In this document: one piece after another, positions 9,070 to 18,344 of the stretch
Layout: each line of letters opens with the position of its first letter
How positions within the stretch are numbered: position 1 is the first letter of the stretch
Assembly (NCBI GenBank): GCA_002402465.1
Contig: DHFW01000052.1
Coordinates: 515 to 64,514 of the forward strand
Source: Bacteroidales bacterium UBA4814
GTDB lineage: Bacteria; Bacteroidota; Bacteroidia; Bacteroidales; UBA7960
Length of the DNA stretch: 64,000 nucleotides
Direction of reading: 5' to 3'
Made by a program: the position numbers and the translations under genes
Notes under the pieces: generated by a model
The model's input: only the letters and a program-made list of their open reading frames with translations
What the model was told of the DNA's origin: nothing
Databases searched by the model: none

Positions 9070-9885
9070 TTAAATTTCTATAGAGCCCGAAAATACTTTT
9101 GTGGCGGGGCCACTAAGCCAAATGTCGGAAAAGTTTTTGTTATCTCCATGTGGTGGGCAGAAGCTAACACGCAGTTCGCCACCGGGCACCAGCAAACGGT
9201 AGGCGTGGTTTTCGTTCTGAAAACCAGCAGTCCATGCCGCCAGGGCCACCGCTGTGGCACCGGTACCGCAGGCCAGGGTTTCGTTTTCTACGCCCCGCTC
9301 ATAAGTACGCATCCTAAGGGTGTTTTTGTCGAGCACCTCCGCAAAATTCACATTGATGCCTTCCCTGGCAAAAGTGGGGGAGTAGCGAATGTCGCGTCCC
9401 TCAGCATTAACATCCTTTTCAGGAATATTCTCGGAAAAAAGCACCAGGTGGGGCGAGCCCGTGTCGAGCGCAAACTCCCGGCTATGGCCCTGAATATTAT
9501 TCACATCATTCAATTGTAATGATATATCCCACATATTAATGCCTTTGTGGTTTATAGTAGCGTGGTGCAGACCGTCGGAAGCCTTGAAGGTGGTTTTCTC
9601 GGCAATGATGCCCTGGCTTTCGGCAAAAGCTACAATACAGCGCCCCCCGTTGCCGCACATGCTTCCCGGACGCCCGTCGCGATTGTAATACACCATTTCA
9701 AAATCGGCCTCAGCGGTGTTTCGAAGCAGCATAAGGCCATCGGCTCCAATGCCAAAGTGGCGGCGGCAAAGCTGATAAATGTGGCTTTGGGGTTCCTTTA
9801 CCTGTTCTTTAAATTCGCCTTGGCGGTCATCAATCAAGATGAAGTCGTTGCCGGCGCCGTGAAATTTGTGAAAGGTCAGTGCCAT
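9070..9885 (-). CDS. dapF: Diaminopimelate epimerase
   Basis: 271 residues matching DapF. The start FHKFHGAGNDF, the first catalytic Cys in MCGNGGRC, and the second in ERGVENETLACGTGATA are all present. It converts LL- to meso-diaminopimelate for lysine and peptidoglycan synthesis in the cytoplasm. The gene is 10 bases downstream of the anchored unknown protein and 4 bases upstream of the GNAT gene, an arrangement typical of an operon. Length is normal and no key residue is missing. Confidence 0.96.
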   Translation of the reverse strand: MALTFHKFHGAGNDFILIDDRQGEFKEQVKEPQSHIYQLCRRHFGIGADGLMLLRNTAEADFEMVYYNRDGRPGSMCGNGGRCIVAFAESQGIIAEKTTFKASDGLHHATINHKGINMWDISLQLNDVNNIQGHSREFALDTGSPHLVLFSENIPEKDVNAEGRDIRYSPTFAREGINVNFAEVLDKNTLRMRTYERGVENETLACGTGATAVALAAWTAGFQNENHAYRLLVPGGELRVSFCPPHGDNKNFSDIWLSGPATKVFSGSIEI

Positions 9886-9895
9886 AGGTTAGGGT

Positions 9896-10720
9896 TTATT
9901 GAAACAAAGGAGGTGCATCGGCAGAGCTGAATGCCTTGTAATCCATGGTAGGCTTTACCGGATAAAAGGCATCAAAGTATTTAATAAAAATGTTTTCTCC
10001 ATCGGAGTGAAGGCTGAACGCTTCTACCTGGTCGAGTCCATAAACCACCAGTTTGTTATGCGACATTTTATATCCGCGAAAATTGAAGGGTGAGGTCCAG
10101 AATTCGACCAGCATCATGTTTTCCGTACCCGGCCGTTGCGGATGGTTGCCCAGAAGGGATTCGAGCTGGCTGATAGCTTCGCTCTTGTTTTCGCCCGGCC
10201 TTTTTGAAGGCAGGCTGTAAGCCCTAATTTGTAACAACTGGTCCTGGGCAATGCGAATGGGTTGCGATATTGGTTCTTCCGGTTCTTCTAAAAGTTCAGA
10301 TTCCGGGGCGGGGTTTTCAAAATCGGTCAAAAGTTCATCCGGTGCAGGAGCAGAATCGGGCAGGGCAATTTTTTCAGCGAAAGCTGTTGAGTCATCAATT
10401 GCACGATGATCATTCAGCAGGGAATCTGACTGGCTTTGTAAGGGAAGTAATGTGTGGGCCATGATGACCTGCGCGCCCGCTGGTTTAGTTACCTGAGTAT
10501 CTGGTGTAGGCGGGTCATTTGCGGCAATCACATAAGTGCTGGTGTTTTCACTGCCTTGAAACAAGCCAGAGAAGTAATCCCAAAGGTTGTAGGCAAAGGA
10601 ACTGTCATTTTGTCGGTTGGAATACCAGTACACAATGCCAGAACCCATAAAAAAACCAAGGATAAGCCCCAGCAGCACAAAGGAAAAACCATAATCCGAT
10701 TTTTTATTCCGGGCTCGCAT
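9896..10720 (-). CDS. Membrane-anchored protein of unknown function
   Basis: 274 residues not recognised. A basic N-terminus (MRARNKKS) precedes one hydrophobic helix (about 10-29, FSFVLLGLILGFFMGSGI), so the rest is probably periplasmic. Residues about 60-160 are acidic, Pro/Ser/Glu-rich and likely disordered. A compact C-terminal domain (about 195-274; WTSPFNFRGY, KLVVYGL, IKYFDAFYPV) looks folded. It is the first gene of the dapF-GNAT-mltG-mutase run, suggesting an envelope role. The linker plus domain layout resembles a tethered periplasmic factor; this is inference only. Confidence 0.6.
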   Translation of the reverse strand: MRARNKKSDYGFSFVLLGLILGFFMGSGIVYWYSNRQNDSSFAYNLWDYFSGLFQGSENTSTYVIAANDPPTPDTQVTKPAGAQVIMAHTLLPLQSQSDSLLNDHRAIDDSTAFAEKIALPDSAPAPDELLTDFENPAPESELLEEPEEPISQPIRIAQDQLLQIRAYSLPSKRPGENKSEAISQLESLLGNHPQRPGTENMMLVEFWTSPFNFRGYKMSHNKLVVYGLDQVEAFSLHSDGENIFIKYFDAFYPVKPTMDYKAFSSADAPPLFQ

Positions 10721-11043
10721 AGTTGTTTATTTGCCATGGTAAAATTACAAAAAATCAGGCACTTTGGGCCACTGAACCAAATCAAAGCGCAAACCACCGA
10801 GGCATTCAGGATCAAGGCTTAACTTTTTTTAACGGGCCTGGAAAAAACTTTTCACAACAGCCTTCGTTCGTTGTATGTAGATTTTAAATATTATTAAGAT
10901 TTTCCATTAGCCATTAGGCATATATTTTGCGAAAATTTCATTGAAAAATTAAGATGGTCTGCTTGTATATTTTATCTAAAAAAAACTATGAAATCAAACA
11001 AAGCAGGCATTCAAATTGTTAATAAAATCGAAAAACCCTAGCT
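10721..11043. other. Divergent intergenic region, no gene seen
   Basis: AT-rich, between the minus-strand envelope cluster and the plus-strand protease. It must carry promoters for both directions. TATATTTTG near 10920 resembles a Bacteroidota -7 box for the protease but has one extra base and lacks a matching -33 box. No RNA or small frame is convincing. Confidence 0.45.
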
Positions 11044-12525
11044 ATGAAAAGATTCTGGAGCCTTTTTTTTGCCGCCGTTCTGGGTAGTTTACTTACCCTG
11101 GCCCTCAATCATTATTTTTTCAGCAAACCCATTGAATCGGCCAAAGCATTGCCGCACACAGGCGTGCTTGATGCCCCTCCGGCCACCCTGGCCCGCTATA
11201 TGACCCAGTTGCCAACCACCTTGCCCGATTTTACCCTGGTGGCTGAAATGACCGTGAACTCGGTGGTACATATTCGCACGGAGTATGAGCGTAAAAGCAG
11301 CGTGTACGATGACTATTTCAGTTTGCCTGATCCGTTCCGCGAGTTTTTCTTTGGCCCGCGTCGCCGCGAACCCAGCCAGGCCATTGTGGCCACTGGTAGC
11401 GGTGTCATCATAAGCCAGGATGGCTATATTATAACCAACAACCATGTGGTGGCCGAAGCCAACAATGTGGAGGTTACTCTTAACGACAACCGTGTGTTTG
11501 AAGCGCGGATCATTGGCACCGATCCCACCACCGACCTGGCACTTTTAAAAATTGAACAGGAAGGCCTGCCTTTTCTGGCTTTTGGCGACTCTGACGAAGC
11601 CAGGGTGGGGGAATGGGTATTGGCCGTGGGCAACCCTTTTAATCTTACTTCTACGGTTACGGCGGGTATCATTAGTGCCAAAGGCCGTAATATTAACATC
11701 CTTGGCGGCCAAACAGCCATCGAATCGTTTATACAAACCGATGCTGCCGTAAACCGTGGCAACAGCGGCGGAGCTCTGGTTAACACTCATGGCGAACTGA
11801 TTGGGATCAACGCTGCCATTGCTTCGCAAACAGGCTCCTTTACCGGATATTCGTTTGCCATCCCTTCCAATATTGCCAAAAAGGTGCTGGACGACCTGCT
11901 GGAGTTTGGGCAGGTGCAGCGCGGCATGCTGGGTGTTCAGATTACTGAACTAAACAGCCGACAGGCAGAAGAGCTTGGATTGAATGTGTTCCGTGGTGCC
12001 TATGTAACCCGCGTTGAGCCCGGAAGCGCCGGAGAAAATGCCGGTCTGAAGGAAGGAGATTTGATTGTAGGTATTGACAATACCACCATACGCAACCCCA
12101 GTGAACTGGTAGAAACTTTGGGCCGCAAGCGGCCGGGCGATGAAGTGGTGGTGAAATACATCAGAGATGGTCGGGAGCGCGAAACCCGGGCCAGACTGCG
12201 TAATGTATATGGAGAATATTCGGTGGTTACCGCTGATCAGAGTGCCATTACTGAAAGGCTGGGAGCCAGCTTCGAAACCGTATCGGCCGAAGAATTGAAC
12301 CGACTGAACATTAAGCAAGGTGTGCGCGTTGCGAATGTTACAAGGAACGGACTATTTGCCAGCGCCGGTATCCGCAATGGTTTCATTATCACCCACGTCG
12401 ACAGACAGCCTGTAGGCAGCCCACAGGAGCTTTCCAGGGTGCTGGCAGGAAAATCGGGAGGCATATTGATAGAGGGTGTTTACCCCAACGGACAAAGGGC
12501 TTATTATGGGATGGGAATCAAGTAA
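11044..12525 (+). CDS. Do-like (DegP/DegQ/HtrA) serine protease
   Basis: 493 residues. An N-terminal hydrophobic segment (5-22) exports or anchors it. The trypsin-like domain has the catalytic triad His134 (TNNHVV), Asp164 (TTDLALLKI) and Ser241 (RGNSGGAL). Two PDZ domains follow, about 290-380 (GMLGVQITEL, GDLIVGI) and 400-490 (GVRVANV, GFIITHVD). It degrades or refolds damaged envelope proteins in the periplasm. The sigma factor gene follows 112 bases downstream but has its own promoter. Complete and of normal length. Confidence 0.95.
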   Translation: MKRFWSLFFAAVLGSLLTLALNHYFFSKPIESAKALPHTGVLDAPPATLARYMTQLPTTLPDFTLVAEMTVNSVVHIRTEYERKSSVYDDYFSLPDPFREFFFGPRRREPSQAIVATGSGVIISQDGYIITNNHVVAEANNVEVTLNDNRVFEARIIGTDPTTDLALLKIEQEGLPFLAFGDSDEARVGEWVLAVGNPFNLTSTVTAGIISAKGRNINILGGQTAIESFIQTDAAVNRGNSGGALVNTHGELIGINAAIASQTGSFTGYSFAIPSNIAKKVLDDLLEFGQVQRGMLGVQITELNSRQAEELGLNVFRGAYVTRVEPGSAGENAGLKEGDLIVGIDNTTIRNPSELVETLGRKRPGDEVVVKYIRDGRERETRARLRNVYGEYSVVTADQSAITERLGASFETVSAEELNRLNIKQGVRVANVTRNGLFASAGIRNGFIITHVDRQPVGSPQELSRVLAGKSGGILIEGVYPNGQRAYYGMGIK

Positions 12526-12533
12526 ATTCAGGA

Positions 12534-12565
12534 CTTGCAAATCCGAAATATTTTTTGTACCTTTG
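12534..12565 (+). promoter_or_regulatory. Bacteroidota-type promoter of the first sigma factor gene
   Basis: The -7 box TACCTTTG (12558-12565) matches TAnnTTTG exactly. CTTG at 12534-12537 is a near match to the -33 box with a 20-nt spacer. The predicted start near 12572 leaves a leader of about 65 bases before the ATG. Confidence 0.6.
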
Positions 12566-12637
12566 TGCACCTTTTTGCCCCCCTTTTTTGTGTACCAGGC
12601 CCAATATGCTATTTAGCAAAAAACCACATAATCATAC

Positions 12638-13504
12638 ATGAGACAATTAAAGATTTCTAAATCCATTACCAACCGCGACACCGCGTCGCTGGACAAGTAT
12701 CTTCAGGAGATTGGCAAGGTGCCATTGATTACCGCTGAGGAAGAGGTTCAGCTGGCGCAGCGAATCAAACAGGGCGACCAGGCAGCACTTGAAAAGCTGA
12801 CCAAGGCCAACCTTCGCTTTGTGGTTTCGGTTGCGAAACAATACCAGAACCAGGGCCTCAGCCTGCCCGACCTGATCAACGAGGGTAACCTCGGACTGAT
12901 CAAGGCCGCCAAGCGTTTCGACGAGACCCGTGGTTTTAAGTTTATTTCTTATGCGGTATGGTGGATCAGGCAATCTATTCTGCAGGCCCTGGCCGAACAG
13001 TCGCGCATTGTCCGTCTTCCCCTTAACCAAGTGGGTTCGCTGAACAAGATCAAGAAAGAGGCCTCGAGGCTCGAGCAAAAGTTCGAAAGGCCCCCTTCAA
13101 CCGAAGAGCTGGCCGAAGCCCTCGACCTGCACGAAGACAAAATTGCCGAGTCATTCCGCATTTCTACGCACCACGTGTCGGTTGACGCTCCCCTGGTGCA
13201 GGGCGAGGATGCCAGTCTGCTCGATGTGTACATTAACCAGGATTCGCCCAATGCCGATTCCAACCTCATTCACGAGTCGCTTGCAAGGGAAATTCAGCGT
13301 TCGCTGGCCACCCTTACCGAAAAAGAAAGGGATGTCATCAACCTGTATTTTGGCATTGGCATGAACCATGGCCTTACCCTCGATGAGATCGGCGCCAAGT
13401 TCGACCTCACCCGCGAGCGTGTCCGCCAGATTAAGGAAAAAGCCATCCGAAGGCTGAAGCACACTTCCAGGAGCAAACTGCTCAAAGCTTATCTGGGACA
13501 ATAA
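12638..13504 (+). CDS. rpoD: Primary-type RNA polymerase sigma-70 factor (RpoD/SigA-like)
   Basis: 288 residues, the short form of the housekeeping sigma factor found in Bacteroidota. It has region 1.2 (DTASLDKYLQEIGKV), region 2 with the promoter-melting and -10-recognition helix (GNLGLIKAAKRFD, FKFISYAVWWIRQSI), region 3, and region 4 with the helix-turn-helix ending in RERVRQIKEKAIRRL. It directs RNA polymerase to TTTG/TAnnTTTG promoters in this phylum. A close paralogue is encoded at 28125-28988. Val262 in the last helix and the intact region 4 support this copy as the principal sigma. The gene is followed by a terminator. Confidence 0.9.
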   Translation: MRQLKISKSITNRDTASLDKYLQEIGKVPLITAEEEVQLAQRIKQGDQAALEKLTKANLRFVVSVAKQYQNQGLSLPDLINEGNLGLIKAAKRFDETRGFKFISYAVWWIRQSILQALAEQSRIVRLPLNQVGSLNKIKKEASRLEQKFERPPSTEELAEALDLHEDKIAESFRISTHHVSVDAPLVQGEDASLLDVYINQDSPNADSNLIHESLAREIQRSLATLTEKERDVINLYFGIGMNHGLTLDEIGAKFDLTRERVRQIKEKAIRRLKHTSRSKLLKAYLGQ

Positions 13505-13526
13505 GGTTTGTTTTGAAAGGTGTAAG

Positions 13527-13559
13527 GGCATTCGCAACAACGGATGCCTTTTTATTTTT
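13527..13559 (+). terminator. Rho-independent terminator of the first sigma factor gene
   Basis: GGCATTCG pairs with CGGATGCC (one G-T pair) across CAACAA, followed by two T runs. It begins 23 bases after the stop. Confidence 0.8.
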
Positions 13560-13629
13560 GCCTCAAACCCTTTTGCACGCTTTTTGTTAATTTTATGCCT
13601 TCTTATTCAATCCTTCTAAAATTCTTCTT

Positions 13630-15387
13630 ATGAGAATCCGGTTTTCTGTTTTAATTTTCTTGGCTTTTTTGCTCATCCTGCCAGCTTTTGTTCATGCCCG
13701 CGAAATTAAAGTGCAGGTGGCCGTTACTTCTGATGTGCATGCCAGGCTGTTTCCCTACGACTTTGTAAATGACCAGCCTTTGCCTTCCTCGCTGGCCAAT
13801 GTGCATTACCTGGTCAGTGCGGTTCGAACCCGTCAGGGAAACAATATTATTCTGCTCGATAATGGCGACCTTATACAGGGAACCCCCATAGCCTATTATG
13901 CCAACTTTGTGCAAGAAAGCAGGCAAAATCTTTTTAGCCGGGTAATGAACCTGATGCAATACGATGCCGCCACCGTGGGAAACCATGATATTGAAGCGGG
14001 CCCCGAAGTATACAACCGCTTAAAGAAAGAATTTCGGTTTCCCTATTTGGGAGCCAATGTAATCAATACTGAAACCGGGCAGCCTCATTTTGTGCCTTAC
14101 ACTGTGATCCGTCGTCAGGGCATTCGCATAGCCGTGCTGGGGCTTACCACACCCGCTATTCCTAAATGGCTGCCCGAGCATTTGTGGGAAGGCCTCGAAT
14201 TTCAGGATATGGCCGAAGCCGCGGCTTACTGGGTGGAGCAAATCAAAGAAAAGGAGCGCCCAGATGCCATTGTCGGCTTGTTTCACTCTGGTTTGGGACC
14301 AGCGGATACAGATCCTTCGCAGTTTCCCCTGGAGAATGCAGCCGCCTACATTGCCCGCAATGTGCCGGGTTTCAACGTGATTTTTACCGGGCACGACCAT
14401 CGCGAACGTATCGAAACCCTGGCCAATATTCAGGGTGATTCAGTACTGGTGGTGGGCCCGGGACCCTTTGCGCAGAATATTGCTGTGGTCGAACTTACTT
14501 TTAACCGGCTGGCTCGCGGCAGCTTTGAACTTATCGACACCAAAGCGGACATGGTGGGCACCTCCAGGGTGGCCCCAAGCCAGGAGTTCTTCCAGCGTTT
14601 CGAAAAAGACATTAACGAAATAGTGCTTTTTGCCAATGAACCGGTAGGGCAATTAAAAAACAGCTTGGCCTCAATAGATGCTTTCTTTGGCCCGGCCGCC
14701 TTTGTCGACCTGGTGCACGAAATTCAACTGAAAACCACCGAGGCTGATGTATCGTTTACCGCTCCCCTGGCCTTTAACGAAACCCTCAGGGTTGGCATGC
14801 TCAGTGTGCGCGACTTTTTTAAATTATATCAGTACGAAAACTACCTGTATGTGATGGAACTCAGTGGCCGGGAAATTAAAGATTACCTGGAGTTTTCCTA
14901 TGGCATATGGCTGAACCAAATGAAAAGTGAAGACGATCATTTGTTGCTCTTCCGTTTCGATGAGGAAGGCATTCCCCAAGTAGATGCCAGTGGACGGCAC
15001 CGCCTGCGCTATCCTACCTACAATTTCGACTCAGCTGCTGGAATCAGGTATATTGTCGATGCCAGCAAACCTGCGGGTGAACGTATTACCATAGAAAGTA
15101 TGGAGAATGGGTCGCCTTTCGACGAGCAAAAGACTTATAAAGTAGCCATCAACTCATATCGTGGCAGTGGAGGTGGAGGTCACCTGACCGATGGCGCCGG
15201 CATTGACCATAGCACACTGCGTGAACGCATAACATTTACTTCAGAAAAAGACCTGCGAACGGAATTGATAAGGTATTTCCGCGAAGAAAAAGTGGTGGAT
15301 CCACAACCCCGAAACAACTGGAAAATCATTCCTGAAGCCTGGGTTGAAAAAGGGCGTGAAAAAGACCTGGAGTTGCTGAATCTTTGA
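13630..15387 (+). CDS. Secreted 5'-nucleotidase/UshA-like metallophosphoesterase
   Basis: 585 residues with a signal peptide (1-23). The N-terminal metallophosphoesterase domain shows the dimetal motifs D35-x-H37 (SDVHAR), DNGD (about 77-80), GNHD (117-120), FHSG and GHDH. The C-terminal 5'-nucleotidase domain has the substrate-stacking region YQYENYLYVMELSG and SYRGSGGGG. It probably hydrolyses nucleotides or related phosphoesters in the periplasm. It is convergent with the aspartyl protease gene, with only 9 bases between the stops. Family call is secure; the exact substrate is not. Confidence 0.9.
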   Translation: MRIRFSVLIFLAFLLILPAFVHAREIKVQVAVTSDVHARLFPYDFVNDQPLPSSLANVHYLVSAVRTRQGNNIILLDNGDLIQGTPIAYYANFVQESRQNLFSRVMNLMQYDAATVGNHDIEAGPEVYNRLKKEFRFPYLGANVINTETGQPHFVPYTVIRRQGIRIAVLGLTTPAIPKWLPEHLWEGLEFQDMAEAAAYWVEQIKEKERPDAIVGLFHSGLGPADTDPSQFPLENAAAYIARNVPGFNVIFTGHDHRERIETLANIQGDSVLVVGPGPFAQNIAVVELTFNRLARGSFELIDTKADMVGTSRVAPSQEFFQRFEKDINEIVLFANEPVGQLKNSLASIDAFFGPAAFVDLVHEIQLKTTEADVSFTAPLAFNETLRVGMLSVRDFFKLYQYENYLYVMELSGREIKDYLEFSYGIWLNQMKSEDDHLLLFRFDEEGIPQVDASGRHRLRYPTYNFDSAAGIRYIVDASKPAGERITIESMENGSPFDEQKTYKVAINSYRGSGGGGHLTDGAGIDHSTLRERITFTSEKDLRTELIRYFREEKVVDPQPRNNWKIIPEAWVEKGREKDLELLNL

Positions 15388-15396
15388 GCAAGGTTT

Positions 15397-16618
15397 CTAA
15401 ATGTCGTGGCGCAACCGGAAGCTTCTTTGCAGCGTTTCTCCGTTGCGATGCAGCTCCATTCTGATGGTTTTTCGGGCCGGGCCTTTGAATTCCTCCTGTA
15501 TTTGATGCAAGCTGAGCACCGATGCAGGCAGGCGATTGATTTTTATGATGCGGTCGCCGGGCATAATGCCCGCTTCATAGGCAGGAGAACCTTCGCGCAC
15601 AAAATGAACCGTAAATTCGCGGAAATCGCTCCCCGCGGCTTTGATCTCCAATCCGCTCATGTTGAATTGGTAGGATTCGCGGTGCCTGAAGTTTCTTCGC
15701 ATGACCATTCGCTGGGAGGGGTAATCAATAATCAAGTCGAAACGTTTCAAAAGGCCTCCGCCAATGATGCCCTGCCATTGTACTTGCTCGCCCATTACGG
15801 TAAAAAATTGCCTGTAAGGGTAAGCCACTACGGGTGCTCCGGCCGAAACGCCCCCGAGGGATAAGTGCTGAAGTCTTCCCACTGAGCCCAGCAGCGGGCC
15901 GCTGAGGCCTTCTCCTAAAAAGCCCTCAATCACTCTGTCAGACAGATGTTGATGCTCCTTGCTCAAAAACACGGGCTGGCTGGCACCCAGGTCCACCAAA
16001 AGCTGTGTGCGAAGCGTGTCGTTGTTCTGACCTGTGATCTCCACCATGGCATAGGGCTTTTCGTTAACAATCTGCAGCGGTACCACCTCGCTGCTGCGAC
16101 TGATACGGTAGTCAGGTGTTCGGTAAACACGGATAAAACTCCCCGAATAATTGATCTCCACCGGAAAATCCCTGAAAAGGTCGTAGCCAATAATGCCATA
16201 CACCGGAAATCCAAACATTTCTGAAAAGGAAAAGATCCCGTCGGGTAAAATGATCAAACTCATGTATTGGCTAACCAACCCCTCCATTTCTAGTCTCACC
16301 TGATTATCCCTGGCTGCTTCCACCAGGCCTTCTCCTCCCAGCCCAAGCACCAGCACCGTTTCTTCAGGGGTTAATCCTAAACTTCCAACCAGGGCCGGCT
16401 CAGATAACATGGTGGTCCTGACTCCGGTGTCGAGAATGAAATTCAGGGGGGGGAGATCCGTTAATGCGCACAGGAACAATGACCAGGTTTTGACTGAGGT
16501 GGAAGGGAATGACCGTGGAAGGCTTGTTGGTGGTGAACTCAAACCCGGACTGCTTTGCTTCCATTGGGTGCAAAAAACAAAAAAATACCGCTGCCAGTAT
16601 AAGGTAAGCCCTGGTCAT
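15397..16618 (-). CDS. Retropepsin-like aspartyl protease with PDZ domain; frame broken at a C8 run
   Basis: Two frames together make one protein. The first part begins at an ATG at 16618 (signal peptide TRAYLILAAVFFCFLHP) and runs to NGSPP. The second continues with LNFILDTGVRTTML. The break falls at eight C on the coding strand (16446-16453); seven C would give one continuous ~406-residue frame. The catalytic motif is DTG in FILDTG, and VDLGAS later resembles the second half of a pepsin-like pair. A C-terminal PDZ domain (EGSPAYEAGIMPGDRI) ends the protein. The family is secreted and of unknown substrate. The break could be a sequencing error, phase variation or a true mutation. Confidence 0.8.
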
Positions 16619-16681
16619 ATAAAGAAAATTTTTGCAAAAAAGCTGCACCCAGTCATGCTGGGCCATTTGCTCGCTTTAAAG

Positions 16682-17716
16682 CTATAACGCCCCGATCAGC
16701 CTTTTGTTGATGCGGCGGGCAATGGCAGGTCCCGAAAAAACAAAGCCGGTATAAACCTGTACTAAGCTGGCGCCTGCCTTGATTTTATCCAGGGCATCCT
16801 CTGCATCCATTATTCCACCAACCCCGATAATTGGAATTTTTCCTTCCGAGCGGGTGTGCAGGTATTCTATCACACGGGTTGAGGTGTCGCGCAGGGGCTT
16901 GCCGCTCAGGCCACCGTTTCCTATGGTTTTCACTTTCGTGGAAGAGGTGCGCAGGTTTTCTCGAAGGGTGCTGGTGTTAGTGGCTATAATGCCGTCAATA
17001 CTGGTTTCCTGCACTATATCTATCACCTCGTCGAGCTGAAGCTGGTTCAGGTCAGGTGCAATTTTCAGCAGTACCGGTTTGCGTTTGGGCTTGCTGTTGT
17101 TGATCTGCTGCACCGCACTGAGCAAGGCCAACAGCTCGTCTTTGTCCTGAAGCTTGGTCAGGTTGGCAATGTTGGGACAACTTACGTTCACCACAAAGTA
17201 GTCTACCAGATCGAACAGTTCCCTGAAGCAACAGCAATAATCGTCGGTGGCCATTTCGTTGGGCGTCAGCGTGTTTTTTCCGATGTTGCCGCCAATGATC
17301 AGACTGGGCTTGTTTTTACGCAGGTTTTTGGCAAATACCTCCACCCCGGCATTGTTAAAGCCCATGCGGTTGATCAGGGCCTGATCGGCGGGCAGCCTGA
17401 ACAGCCTTGGCTTTGGGTTGCCGGGCTGACCCTTGGGTGTTACCGTGCCTACTTCTACATGCGAAAAGCCAAAGCAAGCCAACTGGTTGTAGAGGCGGGC
17501 CTCCTTGTCGAACCCTGCCGCAATGCCCACCGGATTCGGAAAACGAATGCCAAACACTTCCCGTTCCAGGCTTGGGTGCTCCACTACGTATCTTTTTTTC
17601 AACAACCAGGATACCCCGGGAATGTTGCAGACCAAACGCAGCATAAAACCCACGAAGTGATGGATACTCTCAGGGTCGAAAAGAAAAAAAAGGGGGCGTA
17701 TAAGGCGCTGATACAT
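16682..17716 (-). CDS. pyrD: Dihydroorotate dehydrogenase, class 2-like
   Basis: 344 residues. An N-terminal amphipathic helical extension (about 1-40, PLFFLFDPESIHHF) is typical of the membrane-bound, quinone-using class 2 enzymes. The FMN barrel has PVGIAAGFDK, RMGFNNAG, IGGNIGKN and GVGGIMDAEDA. The position of the catalytic base reads NVSCPN with Cys180, where class 2 enzymes usually have Ser and class 1 enzymes Cys. The enzyme makes orotate in pyrimidine synthesis; pyrG lies 6 kb away on the same strand. A terminator of the preceding gene ends just before this start. Confidence 0.92.
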   Translation of the reverse strand: MYQRLIRPLFFLFDPESIHHFVGFMLRLVCNIPGVSWLLKKRYVVEHPSLEREVFGIRFPNPVGIAAGFDKEARLYNQLACFGFSHVEVGTVTPKGQPGNPKPRLFRLPADQALINRMGFNNAGVEVFAKNLRKNKPSLIIGGNIGKNTLTPNEMATDDYCCCFRELFDLVDYFVVNVSCPNIANLTKLQDKDELLALLSAVQQINNSKPKRKPVLLKIAPDLNQLQLDEVIDIVQETSIDGIIATNTSTLRENLRTSSTKVKTIGNGGLSGKPLRDTSTRVIEYLHTRSEGKIPIIGVGGIMDAEDALDKIKAGASLVQVYTGFVFSGPAIARRINKRLIGAL

Positions 17717-17730
17717 GCCGGCTAAGCTAT

Positions 17731-17757
17731 AAAAAAAGTCCGGAACAACCGGACTTT
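17731..17757 (-). terminator. Rho-independent terminator of the DUF5606 gene
   Basis: AAAGTCCGG pairs with CCGGACTTT across AACAA; on the minus strand the hairpin is followed by seven T. It lies between the DUF5606 stop and the pyrD start. Confidence 0.88.
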
Positions 17758-17763
17758 ATCTGA

Positions 17764-18258
17764 TTATTCTTTTTTTGCATTATTGCTGGGGGCCGCTTTC
17801 TTTTTGGCCTGGGGCTTTTCATGCTTGGCTTCTCCCTTTGCTTCTTCTTCCGGGTTTTCCTCGGCTGCAAGCTCTTCGGGTGTAATCATACCCTTTTCGA
17901 GCAACAGGTTGTACCAGGCAAAAACTTTTTTAATGTCTGAAATATACACCCGCTCCTGGTCGTAGTCAGGCAGGATAGTTTCGAAATAGGCTTTCAGTTT
18001 TCCGGCATTCTCTTTGGGATCGATACAGGGCTTGCCCTCTTCCTTCTCGAAAATCTTGAGGAACACTTCCTTCAGGGGAATGTCTTCGGTGATGGTAAAT
18101 ATACTGATGTCTTCCAGGGCACTGCTGCGGTCAGATAGAAATACGGGTATTTTCTTACCGTCAGTGAGCGATTCCACCACCAGTCCGTTTTTTGTTTGCG
18201 AAACCACTTTGAACAATCCGCTTTTTCCGATAATAGTCAGGATGTTGCTTAAATCCAT
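17764..18258 (-). CDS. DUF5606 domain protein
   Basis: 164 residues. The conserved N-terminal domain (about 1-120) contains SGLFKVVSQTKNGLVVESL, FLSDRSSALEDISIFT and the DIKKVFAWYNLL helix seen in this Bacteroidota-specific family. The tail from about 130 is a low-complexity Glu/Lys/Ala stretch (EEEAKGEAKHEKPQAKKKA). It has no signal peptide, so it acts in the cytoplasm. Biochemical function is unknown. It is monocistronic with its own terminator. Confidence 0.85.
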   Translation of the reverse strand: MDLSNILTIIGKSGLFKVVSQTKNGLVVESLTDGKKIPVFLSDRSSALEDISIFTITEDIPLKEVFLKIFEKEEGKPCIDPKENAGKLKAYFETILPDYDQERVYISDIKKVFAWYNLLLEKGMITPEELAAEENPEEEAKGEAKHEKPQAKKKAAPSNNAKKE

Positions 18259-18344
18259 AGTTCAAAATTTAAAAAGTCATGCAGCTTTTGGATGAATTCG
18301 GGTGCAAAAATACATATTATTTACCAATGGCTCACATCTGCTTT

